64,000 nt of DNA, taken from the NCBI RefSeq assembly GCF_000702505.1, contig NZ_JNIM01000001.1, positions 2,790,001-2,854,000 on the forward strand, given 5' to 3'. Below, piece after piece: positions 19,108 through 26,742 of this stretch. Origin of the DNA: Thermogemmatispora carboxidivorans. GTDB lineage: Bacteria > Chloroflexota > Ktedonobacteria > Ktedonobacterales > Ktedonobacteraceae. A program made the translations under genes and the position numbers. The notes under the pieces are model-generated. The model had not been told where the DNA came from and made no database searches. It worked only from the letters and a program-made list of their open reading frames with translations. How positions within the stretch are numbered: the first letter of the stretch is position 1; every line of letters begins with the position of its first letter.

Positions 19108-19605
19108 CTAGAACGGCTTGAACATCATCAGCCAGAGGATCAGGACCATACCACCACCACCAATTACCGTGAGGAGCCAGGGATGAGTGGCAGCCAGCAG
19201 AGCGGCAAGCTGCTTCTCTGCAGACGGATCTGGAGAGATCTGACCGCTTGCCCCCGAGCGCGATGGTTTGCCGCCATATACGAGCTGACGGACAGGATCG
19301 AGCGGACGCGAGCCGAGAAACGACATGGAGACGCTCATCAGCACGAACAAGGCCAGGGAGGTCCAAATCCAGCCCTGCCCCCACCATTTGCCCATGAAGC
19401 CGGCGGCGACGCCGGCAGCAAGCAGCACCAGCAGGGAGACATTGGCAACGACAGAGACGCTCCTGGAGAGATCAAGCAGAACACGAACACGCTCGACCTC
19501 GCGCTGTCTGGGTAGAGCGAAGGTCACGGCAGCAACAGCACCGTGAGCGATCAGAAAGCCGAAGATGCCCAGGATATGGGCGAAGACAAGCCACTGATAG
19601 ATCAT
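19108..19605 (-). CDS. DUF2269-like integral membrane protein
   Basis: The 165-residue protein begins MIYQWLVFAHILGIFGFLIA, preceded by GAGAGGGGAAC, which decides the start over longer frames. Four hydrophobic segments are visible (about 5-28, 52-75, 80-100 and 142-162), with a soluble loop before the last one. The pattern, with an N-terminal histidine in the first helix and the segment VSVVANVSLLVLLAAG, resembles the predicted membrane family DUF2269. Function is unknown. Its upstream region holds direct repeats and a palindrome. Confidence 0.6.
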   Translation of the reverse strand: MIYQWLVFAHILGIFGFLIAHGAVAAVTFALPRQREVERVRVLLDLSRSVSVVANVSLLVLLAAGVAAGFMGKWWGQGWIWTSLALFVLMSVSMSFLGSRPLDPVRQLVYGGKPSRSGASGQISPDPSAEKQLAALLAATHPWLLTVIGGGGMVLILWLMMFKPF

Positions 19606-19645
19606 GTTCCCCTCTCTGAGAAATGAAAACGTACGATCCCAATTC

Positions 19646-19696
19646 GTCGACAGGTCTCTGCTCAACCTTTGCAATATGTCAACCGGTCGACAGGTC
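19646..19696. promoter_or_regulatory. Direct repeats and palindrome upstream of the membrane gene
   Basis: GTCGACAGGTC occurs at 19646-19656 and 19686-19696, 40 bp apart. The second copy overlaps the palindrome TGTCAACCGGTCGACA (19677-19692; 14 of 16 positions symmetric). On the minus strand this palindrome includes a TTGACA (19682-19677), so a repressor bound there would block a -35 box for the leftward gene. A matching -10 was not found. Confidence 0.4.
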
Positions 19697-19815
19697 GTCA
19701 TTTCAACTAGATGTCATGATAGATCGCCAGTGCCGCCATACAGGCCCCTTGAGAGCGCGCTTTCCACAAGAGAAGTATAGACGGTATAACCAGCTAGACA
19801 GTCTTGTAAATTATC

Positions 19816-19844
19816 TTGCTGATAAAACATGATATAATCAGCAA
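19816..19844 (+). promoter_or_regulatory. Inverted repeat over a TATAAT box
   Basis: TTGCTGAT (19816-19823) and ATCAGCAA (19837-19844) are perfect inverted arms. The right arm overlaps TATAAT (19833-19838). This is a plausible autoregulated promoter, about 220 bases upstream of the sigma-factor gene; no good -35 is visible. Confidence 0.35.
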
Positions 19845-20058
19845 AATGAGCGTGAAGGTGTGTTCGCATTAATTCTCTCCATTGTTGATCCTCCCGAAAA
19901 ACATGATACCAATCAGAAATGTCTGACCCGGTGGATTGCGATTCATTCTGTCAAACTCACCGCAGCGAGGCGGATGCAGAAGTGCCTCTTCCTGTCACAC
20001 TGGTCAGGATTTCTGTGTCATACTTATGACACAAAGAAATCAGGAAATGTGACCGACG

Positions 20059-20949
20059 ATGAACACTCCTAACAGGCTAGCCATCCAATTTGAGGCTGAG
20101 CGCCCTCGTTTGCGAGCCTTAGCCTACCGCATGCTTGGCTCACTCTCTGAAGCGGAGGATGCCGTGCAGGAGTCCTGGCTTCATCTGAGCCGTTCCGACA
20201 CGAGCACCATCTCAAACCTGGAAGGGTGGCTAACGACAACGGTGGCACGCATCTGCCTCAACATGCTGCGTGCCCGCAAGTCTCGGCCCGAGGACTCCCT
20301 GGAAGCCAAAGTCCCGGATCTGGAAGCCATGTTAGGCGGGCACCTATCGAGCGACCCGGAGCAAGAGATGGAACTGGCCGATGCGATTGGCTTAGCTCTG
20401 CTCGTGGTACTCGATAGGCTCACGCCCGCCGAACGTCTCGCCTTCGTGTTGCACGACATCTTCGCCGTTCCTTTCGATGAGATCGCACCACTGGTGGAGC
20501 GCTCTGAGGCAGCGACCAGGCAGCTCGCCAGCCGTGCACGCCGCAGGGTACGGGGAGGGGTCTCAGTGCAAGATGCGGAGTTGGTCGCACAACGAGAAGT
20601 GGTAGAAGCCTTCCTTACCGCCGCCCGCGAGGGATCTTTTGATCAGCTTCTCGCAGTGCTCGACCCGGATGTCACCTTCCGTATCGAACCCCAGGCCTTG
20701 CGAGAGGGCGCACGGCGAGAGCTGCACGGCTCGGTAGCGGCGGCCACAGTGATCGTGCAGCATGCCCAGCTTTTCCGGTCCTGCGGAATGGCACTGGTAA
20801 ACGGCTCTGTGGGAATCGTCGTGGCCCCCTACGGCAAGCTGCGCGCCGTTGGCATCCTCGTGATCAGAGAAGGCAAGATCATTGCTTTCACTGCAATTAC
20901 TGATCCTGTGCGCTTGCAGCAGGTGCATCTTGCCATCCTTGACAACTGA
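20059..20949 (+). CDS. ECF41-type RNA polymerase sigma factor (SigJ-like)
   Basis: The 296-residue protein has sigma region 2 (ALAYRMLGSLSEAEDAVQES), region 4 (LTPAERLAFVLHDIFAVPFD, then a helix-turn-helix), and a C-terminal SnoaL-like domain from about residue 180 (REVVEAFLTAAREGSFDQLL). This is the ECF41 architecture, in which the C-terminal domain modulates activity instead of an anti-sigma factor. The DGGGR/K loop usual in that domain is not evident. The carboxymuconolactone-decarboxylase or oxidoreductase gene that ECF41 factors normally control is not adjacent, so its regulon is elsewhere. The ribosome site (AGGAA, 11 bases away) is weak. Confidence 0.85.
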   Translation: MNTPNRLAIQFEAERPRLRALAYRMLGSLSEAEDAVQESWLHLSRSDTSTISNLEGWLTTTVARICLNMLRARKSRPEDSLEAKVPDLEAMLGGHLSSDPEQEMELADAIGLALLVVLDRLTPAERLAFVLHDIFAVPFDEIAPLVERSEAATRQLASRARRRVRGGVSVQDAELVAQREVVEAFLTAAREGSFDQLLAVLDPDVTFRIEPQALREGARRELHGSVAAATVIVQHAQLFRSCGMALVNGSVGIVVAPYGKLRAVGILVIREGKIIAFTAITDPVRLQQVHLAILDN

Positions 20950-21009
20950 CATGCCCGCCATCCTTGATGGAGGAGCCATCGTGAGAGCAGCCCTCGATCA
21001 GCGTCTGCC

Positions 21010-21040
21010 GGCCAGGGGCCGTGACCTTGATCCCCTGGCC
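21010..21040 (+). terminator. Hairpin after the sigma-factor gene
   Basis: GGCCAGGGG (21010-21018) and CCCCTGGCC (21032-21040) form a perfect 9-bp stem with a 13-base loop, 60 bases after the stop. No T-run follows. Confidence 0.4.
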
Positions 21041-21097
21041 GTTCGATGGGTTACAGCGCTATGGAGCCACGGCACAAGCCAGCAACTGGCCGGGTTG

Positions 21098-21559
21098 TTA
21101 TCTTGCCGTCGGTCCTGCTGGTCGCTCTGCGCGCCCACGCAGTGGCACATCTTTTAAGAGCAGCGTCAGCAACACCACAACAAGGCTCATTCCCAGCAGG
21201 ATCAGAAAGCCTAGATGCAGGCCGTCTGCCAGAGCATGCCGCGCAGCCCCGAAGATCTGCGCGCAGAGAGCCGTCGCCTGGGCCGTCAGGTGGGTCAGAT
21301 CCTGCCCCTGTCCAGAGCCAGCCCTGTTCTGCTCCACCAGCACCCGTGTGACCACCTGCACGATCTGCCGCTGCTTCTGCGCATCCGCTAAGACCTGCGG
21401 ATCAGCAGCCTGCGTCAGGAGCGCGGCAGGAAGGCGCTGCGCCTCTGGGGGTAGGTAGCCCGGAAAGTGGCTGGTTGAGATGTTGACCAGCACCGTCCCC
21501 AAGATGACCGCCCCCGGGACCTGCCCCACGGAACGCAGATCGGCAGACCGTGCCCCCAA
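21098..21559 (-). pseudogene. C-terminal fragment of an EmrB/QacA-type MFS exporter
   Basis: The 153-residue frame begins with LRSVGQVPGAVILGTVLVNI, which corresponds to a late helix of 14-TM drug exporters. A long extracytoplasmic loop and a final helix (LGFLILLGMSLVVVLLTLLL) with a basic tail follow. About two thirds of the transporter is missing. It lies divergent from the MarR gene, the usual place for a MarR-controlled exporter, which suggests the target gene was lost while the regulator remained. Confidence 0.6.
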
Positions 21560-21562
21560 GGC

Positions 21563-21591
21563 TTGACAAAGGGCTGTCCCTCATATATACT
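21563..21591 (+). promoter_or_regulatory. MarR gene promoter
   Basis: TTGACA (21563-21568), a 17-base spacer and TATACT (21586-21591) form a near-consensus sigma-70 promoter. The predicted start site falls near 21598, inside the first MarR-type palindrome. Confidence 0.75.
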
Positions 21592-21632
21592 TGCTATTGC
21601 AACAATATTTTCAGCAACAATTGCAATCGCAA
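21591..21632. promoter_or_regulatory. Twin TTGC-N4-GCAA operators
   Basis: TTGCTATTGCAA (21591-21602) and TTGCAATCGCAA (21621-21632) share perfect TTGC/GCAA arms and are exactly 30 bp apart centre to centre, three helical turns. Their position over the transcription start of the MarR gene is what autorepression would need. Confidence 0.6.
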
Positions 21633-21705
21633 CAAATTGCGGCCTCGTCTGGTAAGGCACTGGACCAGCGAGCCGCGCAGCTGCGGAAAGGGGCACGCCA
21701 AGCAC

Positions 21706-22176
21706 ATGGAGGACTACCAGGACTACCGTCTCTTTCAAGAGCTGAGCTTGCTGCTTGACCACGCCGACCGCCTGGTCCTTCGCCAGTTCCGACTGAACAC
21801 CCTGCAGTACAATGCCCTGCTCCTGCTCGACCCTGACGAGGGCTGGCGGCTGACGGATCTCAGCGAACGCCTGCTGTGCGAACGGAGCACGGTCACCCGC
21901 CTGGTAGATTATCTGGAAAGCGAGGGTCTCATTGCCCGCAGCCCTGACCCTGGCGATCGCCGCTCGCAGCGCGTCACGCTGACAGCAGCAGGCGTTGCCC
22001 GGCGTCGCGAGGCCCAGGCCGCCATTGAGGAGGCCATTCACCGCCGCTTCAGCGTCCTGAACGGTGAAGAGGAACAGCAGCTTATTGCCATGCTCAAGCG
22101 CTTGCGCGCTGTTGTGAGCGCCGAGATCGCCGAGAAAGAAACAGCCTCGCCCGAAGCGAGCAGCACCCCATCCTAG
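21706..22176 (+). CDS. MarR-family transcriptional regulator
   Basis: The 156-residue protein starts MEDYQDYRLFQELSLLLDHA; GGAAAGGGG lies 13 bases upstream and longer frames run back through the promoter, so the ATG at 21706 is preferred. A winged helix-turn-helix is clear: LTDLSERLLCERSTVTRLVD (recognition helix), then the wing RSPDPGDRRSQRVTLTAAG. MarR dimers bind palindromes and release them on ligand binding. Two candidate sites sit in its own promoter. The divergent exporter is only a fragment, and the downstream alpha-glucan genes follow 35 bases later, so it might now control those. Confidence 0.85.
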   Translation: MEDYQDYRLFQELSLLLDHADRLVLRQFRLNTLQYNALLLLDPDEGWRLTDLSERLLCERSTVTRLVDYLESEGLIARSPDPGDRRSQRVTLTAAGVARRREAQAAIEEAIHRRFSVLNGEEEQQLIAMLKRLRAVVSAEIAEKETASPEASSTPS

Positions 22177-22186
22177 TTTGCGCTAG

Positions 22187-22202
22187 TAGGTAGGTAGGTA
22201 GG
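22187..22202 (+). repeat. Tetranucleotide tandem repeat (TAGG)4
   Basis: Four exact TAGG units end inside the Shine-Dalgarno region (AGGAAAG) of the GH13 gene. Units overlap AGG ribosome-binding cores, so a change in repeat number would shift or duplicate the ribosome site without touching the reading frame. Confidence 0.6.
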
Positions 22203-22211
22203 AAAGCTACG

Positions 22212-24149
22212 ATGCCAGACATCTTTGAGTCGGCCACGGATGCAGTACCTGTGCAGTCGGACGCCGAGCAGATGGCGGCGGTGCCCGGTGACCTGCCCTT
22301 GAGCGAGATTCTTATCCGTTGGACAGCTCAACGCACCCAATTTCGCCATGATAATACCACTCTGCCCCTGGCCCCTCTCCCCGGCGAGCCAGTCGAAGTC
22401 TGGGCAGCCAGCGGTGAGGAACTGCCCATCGAGCGCGCCGTGCTTTACTACACCGTCGACGGTAGCCGCCCCGATCGCTCGTCGACGGCCTTGCCAATGG
22501 AGCGCGCCCGCGTGAGCTGGGACCCACACGCTGGCTATATCACCCACTGGCTGGCTCGCATTCCTGGTCAGCCAGCCGGCACGCGCGTGCGCTACCGCAT
22601 CGCCGGCTGGCTGACCCGTCCCGGCTCGTCTCCTGCCGAAGAGCCGGAGATCTGGGCCCAGGACGGCCAGGGCTTTGCCTTCCACTTCTCGGGCGAGCGG
22701 GCCTTCACCACGTTCGCCTACCTCGTCGAAGAAGAGCAGCAGCGTCGTCCGCCTTCGTGGGCGACAGAGGCCGTCATCTATCAGATTTTTCTCGATCGCT
22801 TCCGCAGCGATGCCGCCGATGGCCATTTTCCACCCGCGAGCGAGCCACATGCCCTGCACGGTGGCACACTCAACGGCGTCCGCGCCGCTCTGCCCTATCT
22901 CTCAGAGCTGGGCGTGACTTGCCTCTGGCTCTCTCCCCTGCACCTGGCCGAAAGCTACCATCGCTACGACGCCCTCGACTACTTTCGCGTTGATCCCCGT
23001 CTGGGCAGCAACGCCGATCTCCAGGCTCTCATCGAGGAGGCCCACGCTCGTGGCATGCGCGTCCTGCTCGACTTCGTGCCGGCCCACGTCTCCTGGCATC
23101 ATCCTGCCTTCGTGGCCGCACAGATGGATCGCCAGGCCCCCTCTCATGACTGGTTCTATTTCGAGCGCTGGCCAGATCGCTACGGCACCTTCCTCGACGC
23201 AGTTCCCAGCCTTCCTTCCCTACGCTCAGAGAGCGAAGGGGCCAGACGCCATATTATCGCCAGCGCCCTGCACTGGCTAAGCGAGTACGGAGTCGCTGGC
23301 TTCCGTCTTGATCATGCCATCGGCCACAGCATGGATTTCTGGTGCGAGTTTCGTCTGGCCACACGCTCGGTGCGCCCCGACACATTCTTGCTGGGCGAGG
23401 TCACCGATACGCCCGACGCCTTACACCGCTATCACGGCAGACTCGATGCGGTGCTCGATTTTCCACTGGCGGCGGCCTTACGCTCGACGTTCGGCGTCCG
23501 CACCTGGGACCTGGGCCGCTTCGAGCGCTTCCTCAGCTCCTATGAGCGCTATATGGCGGACGGCCCCGCGCGCGCGAGTTTTCTCGATAACCATGATATG
23601 AATCGCTTCCTCTTCATCACCGGCAACCGTCCAGAGTTGCTCAGGTTGGCCGCTCTCTGCCAATTCACGCTGGCCCCGGTGCCCATCATCTATTACGGGA
23701 CGGAGATCGGTATGTCCCAATGTGCTGATGTCTCGTCCAAAGCTTTCGGCGGAGACGCCGAGGCCCGCGCCGATATGCCCTGGCGTCCAGAAGACTGGAA
23801 TCAGGAGCTGCTCGCCTTTTATCGGTCCCTGATCCGCCTGCGGCGCACCTTGCCGGTTCTGACCTACGGCGCGCGCCGCCTCGTTCACCTGGATGCCAGC
23901 CAGGCAACCTATGCCTACGCGCGCACCCAGGCCAGCGGCCAGCCCCTGGAGCGGGGCGATGCCCTGGTACTCTTCAACCTGAGCGAGCAGCCACAAACAA
24001 TCGTGCTGCCAGAGGCCATGCTTCCACCAGCAGCCACTACGCTGCTGGCCAGCGGTCCAGAACCGGTCGTACGTAGGTCCCGACGTCAGGTTGCTATATC
24101 CAGTGAGCCGCTGAGCGGAGCCGTTTTCTCGTGGCAGGAAGGAGGATGA
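22212..24149 (+). CDS. Cytoplasmic GH13 alpha-glucan hydrolase (neopullulanase/cyclomaltodextrinase type)
   Basis: The 645-residue protein has an N-terminal beta-sandwich with a carbohydrate-binding fold (about 40-180), then a GH13 barrel. Family regions are visible: YQIFLDRF, DFVPAHVSWHHP (region I), GFRLDHAIGH (region II with the nucleophile Asp), LLGEVTD (region III with the acid Glu) and FLDNHDMNRF (region IV). It lacks a signal peptide, so it should degrade maltodextrins inside the cell. It sits directly upstream of a sugar ABC importer and a secreted amylase, forming a starch-use module with them. Exact specificity (maltogenic, neopullulanase, cyclodextrinase) is not decided by the sequence. 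Confidence 0.85.
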   Translation: MPDIFESATDAVPVQSDAEQMAAVPGDLPLSEILIRWTAQRTQFRHDNTTLPLAPLPGEPVEVWAASGEELPIERAVLYYTVDGSRPDRSSTALPMERARVSWDPHAGYITHWLARIPGQPAGTRVRYRIAGWLTRPGSSPAEEPEIWAQDGQGFAFHFSGERAFTTFAYLVEEEQQRRPPSWATEAVIYQIFLDRFRSDAADGHFPPASEPHALHGGTLNGVRAALPYLSELGVTCLWLSPLHLAESYHRYDALDYFRVDPRLGSNADLQALIEEAHARGMRVLLDFVPAHVSWHHPAFVAAQMDRQAPSHDWFYFERWPDRYGTFLDAVPSLPSLRSESEGARRHIIASALHWLSEYGVAGFRLDHAIGHSMDFWCEFRLATRSVRPDTFLLGEVTDTPDALHRYHGRLDAVLDFPLAAALRSTFGVRTWDLGRFERFLSSYERYMADGPARASFLDNHDMNRFLFITGNRPELLRLAALCQFTLAPVPIIYYGTEIGMSQCADVSSKAFGGDAEARADMPWRPEDWNQELLAFYRSLIRLRRTLPVLTYGARRLVHLDASQATYAYARTQASGQPLERGDALVLFNLSEQPQTIVLPEAMLPPAATTLLASGPEPVVRRSRRQVAISSEPLSGAVFSWQEGG

Positions 24150-24339
24150 GAGCCGCTATCTTCTTCGTTGATCACCTGCACCCGTTAGCGCAGGAAGAGC
24201 GTAGCACGCTCGCAGACGTTCTCAGAGAACCAGCGAGACGATCACGATCTTGTTAGGTTTGCAGTCCGAGAGGAGGAAGAGCGCAGAGTAAGCCGCCTCC
24301 TCCCAGTGATCTTCCCTCTTATCAGAGAGGATGAGAGAT

Positions 24340-25626
24340 ATGAAGAAGATTCTTGCCTCGCGTGCATCTGGCAGCCGGCCACTGCTGGCCACCTTCTTGC
24401 TGAGCATCGTACTCATGCTGCTGCTCTCCGCCTGCGGCGGCACCGAAAATAGTGGCAGCAATAGTAACAGCAGCAGCAGCATTGATTATAGCGGTACGAT
24501 CGTTATCTGGCACGGCTGGCAAGGCGCCTATTTGCAGGCCAAGCAGGCCATTTTCAATGAATATATGCGCCTGCACCCCAAAGTAAAGATTGTGCTGGTT
24601 CACCAGGACAATATTGCCAGCAAAGCAGCTACCGCGGTCAAGGCCGGCAATGGACCCGATATCATCGCCTTCACCGACGATAATCTGGGATCGCTGGCCC
24701 TCGGGCATGTCGTTGTCCCCCTGGATCAGTACATCAGTCAGGACTACCTCAACCGGACCTATACCCCGGCAGCAGCTTCGGCCCTGATATTTAACGGCCA
24801 CGTCTACGGTGTCCCAGAGGCAGTCGAAGCCGTCACCCTCATGTACAACAAGAGCCTGATCTCGGCGGACCAGCTCCCAAAAACTACCGATGATCTGCTG
24901 GCTTTCGCTAAGCGCTATCAGCAGGCCCATCCGGGTCAGTACGGCGTTGTCTGGCCGACCGAGGACGCCTACTTCAATGCTCCCTGGTTCTACGGCTTTG
25001 GGGCTCAGTATGTGACGCCCGACGGCAAAGCCCATCTCGACACCTCACAGGCCCTGCAGGCAATGGAGTATATCGCCTCCTTCCGCCCCTATCTCCCAAA
25101 GCAGCCGACGTACGATGTGGTTTCCTCGCTCTTTGCCGAGGGCAAGGCCGCCATCATCATTAATGGTCCCTGGTCCTATGCCGATTACGCTAGTGGAGGG
25201 AAGATCAACATCGGCTTTGCCACGCTGCCGATTGTGAGCGCTACCGGCACTCCGGCCAAGCCGTTTGTGGGGGTCAAATCGCTCTGGATGGCCAAAACCG
25301 CTAAAAATCCAGCGCTGGTGGCCGATCTGATGAAGTTCTATACCAACAAGGCCAATCAGATCGCCATGTCGCGCGCGGATGGCGAAATTCCGGCCAATAG
25401 TGCTGCCGCCGATGATCAGGCCATTCAGCAGCTGCCTGCCGTGGCCGGCTATGCCGCTCAGGTGAAGCTGGGCGTAGCTTTGCCCAATACTCCCTACATG
25501 TCCGCTCTCTGGACACCCGTGCAGAATGCGCTGACGGCAGTCTGGAACGGCACACAGACGCCAGCCAAAGCCCTCAGCGATGCCCAGGCCGCGGCTACCA
25601 AAGGGATCGCTCAGATCAGTTCGTAG
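24340..25626 (+). CDS. Maltodextrin-type ABC transporter substrate-binding lipoprotein
   Basis: The 428-residue protein starts MKKILASRASGSRP. I prefer the ATG at 24340, since GAGAGG leaves room for a ribosome there but not for the ATG at 24331. A lipoprotein signal ends in LLLSAC, with the cysteine as lipid anchor, followed by a Gly/Asn/Ser-rich linker. The mature part is a family 1 extracellular binding protein (IVIWHGWQGAYL, then FAEGKAAIIINGPWSYADYA) like MalE. Two permeases follow, but no ATPase gene does, so a shared MsiK/MalK-type ATPase encoded elsewhere is expected. Confidence 0.85.
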   Translation: MKKILASRASGSRPLLATFLLSIVLMLLLSACGGTENSGSNSNSSSSIDYSGTIVIWHGWQGAYLQAKQAIFNEYMRLHPKVKIVLVHQDNIASKAATAVKAGNGPDIIAFTDDNLGSLALGHVVVPLDQYISQDYLNRTYTPAAASALIFNGHVYGVPEAVEAVTLMYNKSLISADQLPKTTDDLLAFAKRYQQAHPGQYGVVWPTEDAYFNAPWFYGFGAQYVTPDGKAHLDTSQALQAMEYIASFRPYLPKQPTYDVVSSLFAEGKAAIIINGPWSYADYASGGKINIGFATLPIVSATGTPAKPFVGVKSLWMAKTAKNPALVADLMKFYTNKANQIAMSRADGEIPANSAAADDQAIQQLPAVAGYAAQVKLGVALPNTPYMSALWTPVQNALTAVWNGTQTPAKALSDAQAAATKGIAQISS

Positions 25627-25713
25627 CCTCGCTCCAGCCTGCTGCACGCTCACCGCTCACCAGGCAGAAAGCCTGGCTTACAAGCTGACCGTTCCGACGC
25701 TGAAAAGGATGCC

Positions 25714-25775
25714 CTCTCTGCCCGTCTCTCCTCCCTTTCCAGTGCTGGAAAGGGAGGAAGGGATGGAGCAGAGAG
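25714..25775 (+). repeat. Long hairpin between binding-protein and permease genes
   Basis: CCTCCCTTTCCAG (25730-25742) and CTGGAAAGGGAGG (25745-25757) are perfect inverted 13-base arms. Outer arms CTCTCTG (25714-25720) and CAGAGAG (25769-25775) also pair. In mRNA this would be a stable stem just after the lipoprotein gene, likely protecting or attenuating the transcript so that the binding protein exceeds the permeases. Confidence 0.6.
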
Positions 25776-25794
25776 CCATGAACTGGAGGCGAGG

Positions 25795-26742
25795 ATGCCT
25801 ATGCTCCGAGTCAAACGGCGCACCATTGTGGCTTTTCTGCTGCCAATGCTGGCCATGATGGCAGTGATCAATTTGTGGCCGATTCTGTATACGCTTTATC
25901 TGTCGACCACCAATTACAGCGAGTTTACCTCGGATAACTATCGCTTCATTGGCCTGGAGAACTACCGAGAGCTGCTCTTTTCTCTCGATAGCGATCTCTT
26001 CCCGGTGCTCTGGCAGACACTGCTCTACGTGCTTGTTTGCGTGGGCAGCTTTCTGATCGTTGGGATGCTGACCGCCCTGGTGCTCAATAATCCTCGCGTT
26101 AAGGGCCTGCCTTTCTGGCGCGTGCTGTTGCTTCTGCCCTGGGCCGCTCCCTCGGGCATCACAGCCCTGATCTGGAAATTTCTCTTTCAGTACGATTTTG
26201 GCCCGTTCAACCAGATTGGGCGCCTGATCTTCGGTCCCCATTTCGGCATCCCCTGGCTCCTCAATCCGACGCTGGCCTTTCTCTCAGTGGTGATCGTCAA
26301 CGTCTGGCTGAGCTACCCTTTCTTCACGGTGGTCATCCTGGGAGCACTGCAGGGCATTCCCGGCGAGCTGCGCGAGGCGGCCCGCATCGATGGGGCCGGC
26401 CCCTGGCAATACTTCCGCCATGTGACCTTGCCGTTGGTGACGCCAGCCCTGGTGCCCGCTACCATTCTCAGCGCTATTACGACTTTCCAGATGTTTAATA
26501 CGGTCTTCCTGATCACGCAGGGGGGACCGGTGGTCAGCGCTCTCAAGCCCGGGGCCACGGAATTTGTCATGATCTATATGTACAATCGCATCCTGGGGGC
26601 CACGGTAGCCAACCCACACTACGGCTTTATCGCCGCCTTCGCAATTACGCTGTTCGTGATCCTCGCGGCCCTGACCTACCTGGGTTCTGGCCTGGGAACA
26701 CGGTCCCCACAGACGAGCCGCTTCAGGGAGGCACAAGCATGA
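25795..26742 (+). CDS. MalF-type ABC sugar permease
   Basis: The 315-residue membrane protein shows six hydrophobic segments and the permease EAA loop (ELREAARIDGAGPWQYFRHV) that contacts the ATPase. The first segment is LLPMLAMMAVINLWPILYTL. It lacks the extra periplasmic domain of enterobacterial MalF, as is usual in this group. It overlaps the next permease by ATGA. Confidence 0.85.
   Translation: MPMLRVKRRTIVAFLLPMLAMMAVINLWPILYTLYLSTTNYSEFTSDNYRFIGLENYRELLFSLDSDLFPVLWQTLLYVLVCVGSFLIVGMLTALVLNNPRVKGLPFWRVLLLLPWAAPSGITALIWKFLFQYDFGPFNQIGRLIFGPHFGIPWLLNPTLAFLSVVIVNVWLSYPFFTVVILGALQGIPGELREAARIDGAGPWQYFRHVTLPLVTPALVPATILSAITTFQMFNTVFLITQGGPVVSALKPGATEFVMIYMYNRILGATVANPHYGFIAAFAITLFVILAALTYLGSGLGTRSPQTSRFREAQA

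Larger units (their letters stand above)
19606..20058. other. Intergenic region with regulatory repeats
   Basis: This 450-base gap becomes AT-rich after 19780. It contains an 11-bp direct repeat, a 16-bp palindrome and a second inverted repeat around a TATAAT (listed separately). I see no gene in it. Confidence 0.6.
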
